64,000 bases of DNA, taken from Saccharibacillus sp. CPCC 101409. Lineage in GTDB: Bacteria; Bacillota; Bacilli; Paenibacillales; Paenibacillaceae. Below, piece after piece: positions 62,545 through 64,000 of the stretch. The DNA lies in contig NZ_JAULSA010000003.1 of NCBI RefSeq assembly GCF_030518235.1, positions 248,001-312,000 of the forward strand. The letters run 5' to 3'. The position numbers were made by a program, and so were the translations under genes. Position 1 is the first letter of the stretch, and each line of letters opens with the position of its first letter. The notes beneath the pieces were generated by a model. That model saw only the letters and a program-made list of their open reading frames with translations. It did not search any database and was not told the origin of the DNA.

Positions 62545-62957
62545 TGGCGGAATTGGGATTCGACGGAACGACTTTTCTTAACCTGGCGATCAGTCTGGTT
62601 GCGATCATCGTGCTGCAAATCGTGGGCATGCTGATCTTCTTCCTGAAGACGCCGTTCAACGACATGGACGAGCTGAAGAAAGGCAACGTCGCCGTGGGAC
62701 TTGCGCTCGGCGGCAAATTTATCGCGACCGGCATCATTCTCGGCATCTCGGCGTACACCAACACGTCGATCTGGTTTATGGCGATCTGGTTCCTGATTGG
62801 ACAGGTGTGCCTCGTGATCGTGTACTGGGTGTTCGATCTGGTCACGCCGAAGTTCAAAGTCGCCGAGCAGTTGGAAAAAGGCAACGTGGCTGTCGGACTG
62901 CTGCTGTGCGCGGTGTTTATCGGCACGGCGATCTCCATCAGCAGTCTGATTATCTGA
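62544..62957 (+). CDS. DUF350 membrane protein
   Basis: A 137-residue protein with four hydrophobic helices and two copies of the hallmark KGNVAVGL (DELKKGNVAVGLALGG and LEKGNVAVGLLLCA), defining DUF350 (YjfL/YshE-like). The function is unknown; these genes sit with ATP-grasp ligases in many bacteria. ATG 62544 overlaps the previous stop by 1 bp; a GTG at 62532 is possible. A strong terminator follows. Confidence 0.88.
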   Translation: MAELGFDGTTFLNLAISLVAIIVLQIVGMLIFFLKTPFNDMDELKKGNVAVGLALGGKFIATGIILGISAYTNTSIWFMAIWFLIGQVCLVIVYWVFDLVTPKFKVAEQLEKGNVAVGLLLCAVFIGTAISISSLII

Positions 62958-62970
62958 GTTCCGCAGGAAA

Positions 62971-63005
62971 AAGGCCGCGCCCGCTAACTTAGCGGGCGCG
63001 GCCTT
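62971..63005. terminator. Bidirectional terminator
   Basis: AAGGCCGCGCCCGCTA pairs perfectly with TAGCGGGCGCGGCCTT around a 3-base loop, with A and T runs outside. It separates DUF350 from the convergent DUF4178 gene. Confidence 0.9.
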
Positions 63006-63095
63006 ATCGAGCTGAGCGGAGAAATCGCGCAGGGCGCGGCGCCTGGGAGCTTGGCCGCCTGCGAAGCGAAGCGGCCCGGCAGCCGAGCCGCCGGC

Positions 63096-63608
63096 CTACG
63101 CGCCGCCGCCGCGAATGACGCGCACGTCGGCCGGCGGGATGTCTTCGCCTTCGTACAGCATAAAGCGTCCGTCCATCCATTCGATGCGCAGCAGCTTCAT
63201 ATTGTCGGACTGGTACTGCCAGACGGACTGGTCGCCGCCCTGCATAAACGGCGTGCGTCCGGTCGTTTCCACGTGACCGTTGTACTGTTCTTCGAGATGG
63301 TACACGGTGCCGTCGAGCTCCATCGTCGAAGGCACTTCGTCGATCGAATCGAGCCTGCCGTCGATCGGCCGGTACAGGCCGTAGACGTTCTCTTCGCGTT
63401 CTTCGACGACGAGATACGACAGATTGGCGCCGTCGCGCAGCGTAAGCACGACCGCTCTGCGGCGCGCGTTCCGGGTCCGGCCGGTCACTTCGTACGTGAC
63501 GAGCGAGACTTCGCAGATATCGCCGGGGCCGATATCGAGAATGCCGCGCTCGGCAAGCGGAGCTTCCGGTTTGGCGAAGATATTGCGGATGCGTTTGAAC
63601 ATGGACAT
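63096..63608 (-). CDS. DUF4178 domain protein
   Basis: A 170-residue protein with two beta-rich halves: LDIGPGDICEVSLVTYEVTG, AVVLTLRDGANLSYLVVEER, and YNGHVETTGRTPFM, WQYQSDNMKLLRIEWMDGRF. This is the DUF4178 pattern. Function unknown; commonly near DUF350. No signal peptide. GGAGGTCTG-type ribosome binding site (reverse strand) precedes the ATG. Divergent from the potassium channel gene. Confidence 0.85.
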   Translation of the reverse strand: MSMFKRIRNIFAKPEAPLAERGILDIGPGDICEVSLVTYEVTGRTRNARRRAVVLTLRDGANLSYLVVEEREENVYGLYRPIDGRLDSIDEVPSTMELDGTVYHLEEQYNGHVETTGRTPFMQGGDQSVWQYQSDNMKLLRIEWMDGRFMLYEGEDIPPADVRVIRGGGA

Positions 63609-63635
63609 GGATCAGACCTCCAGGCTGGAATAGTA

Positions 63636-63733
63636 ACTTGTCAACGCTAAAGGTAAGGTTACGCCCGCCTGAAATGCACCTGGAGCGTGTGCATTTCAGG
63701 CGAACGTAAACCTCCGATTAAGAGTTGACAAGG
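63636..63733. repeat. Near-complete 98 bp palindrome, MITE-like
   Basis: ACTTGTCAAC at the left end is inverted as GTTGACAAGG at the right end; TA flanks both. The centre CGCCTGAAATGCAC pairs with GTGCATTTCAGGCG. It sits in the divergent spacer between DUF4178 and the channel gene. Confidence 0.6.
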
Positions 63734-63848
63734 TAATAGGCTTGATTATTTTTGCGGTAAAGGTTGTACGCAGTATCGATGCGCCGCGTTTCGGATTGTT
63801 TATATCCTAGACGATCCGCGGCGCAATTCCAAGCGAGGAGGAGCAGGT

Positions 63849-64000
63849 TTGCATTTCTTTATCCGGCTGTCGACGAGACTTATGCATCTGCGCAAATCGC
63901 ATATCGGCCTGATTATTCTCGGTTTCGTTCTGTTCAGCGCCACGGTCGCCTACGCGATCGAGCCCGCCACGTTCGGCGGCTGGTTCAACGCGTTCTACTG
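63849..64000 (+). CDS. Potassium channel protein, N-terminal fragment
   Basis: The first 50 residues of a gene running past the window edge: a TTG start at 63849 (LHFFIRLSTRLMHLRKSHIG), one hydrophobic helix (about 20-37) and YAIEPATFGGWFNAFYW, the pore-helix entry of two-helix Ion_trans_2 potassium channels. The selectivity filter lies outside the window. GAGGAGGAGC precedes the start. Neighbourhood with DUF4178/DUF350 is typical of this channel group. Confidence 0.72.
   Translation, partial: MHFFIRLSTRLMHLRKSHIGLIILGFVLFSATVAYAIEPATFGGWFNAFY

Overview
The window looks like chromosome from a GC-rich, Gram-positive Bacillota of the Paenibacillaceae type, close to Saccharibacillus or Paenibacillus. 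The signs are strong AGGAGG-type ribosome binding sites, frequent GTG/TTG starts, lipoboxes, many AraC, WYL, LysR and MarR regulators, and dense short intergenic repeats. The assignment rests on gene style and protein resemblance only; no rRNA or tRNA gene was seen.

Layout. 1-1.9 kb: end of a type III restriction subunit, then a MazEF toxin-antitoxin pair with a palindromic operator. 2-10 kb: ordinary metabolic and regulatory genes (DUF3592, two-gene ArsR/SRPBCC unit, MarR beside an NAD(P)H oxidoreductase, acetyltransferase, duplicated-domain secreted protein, epimerase). 10.2-11.9 kb: a 7TM-PAS-GGDEF diguanylate cyclase. 11.9-17.7 kb: a branched-chain amino-acid ABC operon (livF, G, M, H and a binding lipoprotein) interrupted by a repeat-filled 820 bp gap. 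18-23.6 kb: radical SAM protein, small basic protein, acetyltransferase, SEC-C/YkgJ protein, and a cytosolic sulfatase divergent from an AraC regulator. 23.7-26.6 kb: an ADP-ribose cassette (NUDIX with NrtR-like tail, NADAR, PARG-type macrodomain hydrolase, remnant of a fourth macrodomain gene). 26.9-35 kb: catalase-like protein, quinol monooxygenase, DedA, WYL regulator, a sigma factor fused to DUF1835, LysR, and long repeat-rich spacers. 35.5-41.6 kb: M20 amidohydrolase with YfcC transporter, EcsC, zinc metallopeptidase, GIY-YIG-like protein, uridine kinase. 41.8-47.7 kb: a second diguanylate cyclase, an AT-rich two-gene ATPase/nuclease cassette, and two tandem soluble PAS chemoreceptors. 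47.9-50.3 kb: LLM oxidoreductase and an epimerase gene split by a 160 bp MITE. 50.5-55.7 kb: HD-GYP phosphodiesterase followed by an exopolysaccharide operon (GH8-like protein, degenerate GGDEF c-di-GMP receptor, tiny membrane protein, GT2 synthase). 55.9-59.2 kb: rlmN, rhaM and a POT peptide transporter. 59.6-64 kb: an envelope/polyamine-type cluster (glutathionylspermidine synthase-like ATP-grasp, DUF4247-like lipoprotein, DUF350, DUF4178, start of a potassium channel).

Themes. Cyclic di-GMP recurs: two makers, one breaker and one receptor with an intact I-site beside a degenerate active site, ending in a polysaccharide synthase. ADP-ribose chemistry is concentrated in one operon. The best candidate for an undescribed system is the AT-rich ATPase plus PD-(D/E)XK pair at 43.4-45.3 kb. 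Separately, at least five families of roughly 180-200 bp intergenic elements share a four-unit layout (typically two motif copies, then two inverted copies) although their motifs are unrelated, and at least two TA-flanked MITE copies are present, one of which has destroyed a gene.
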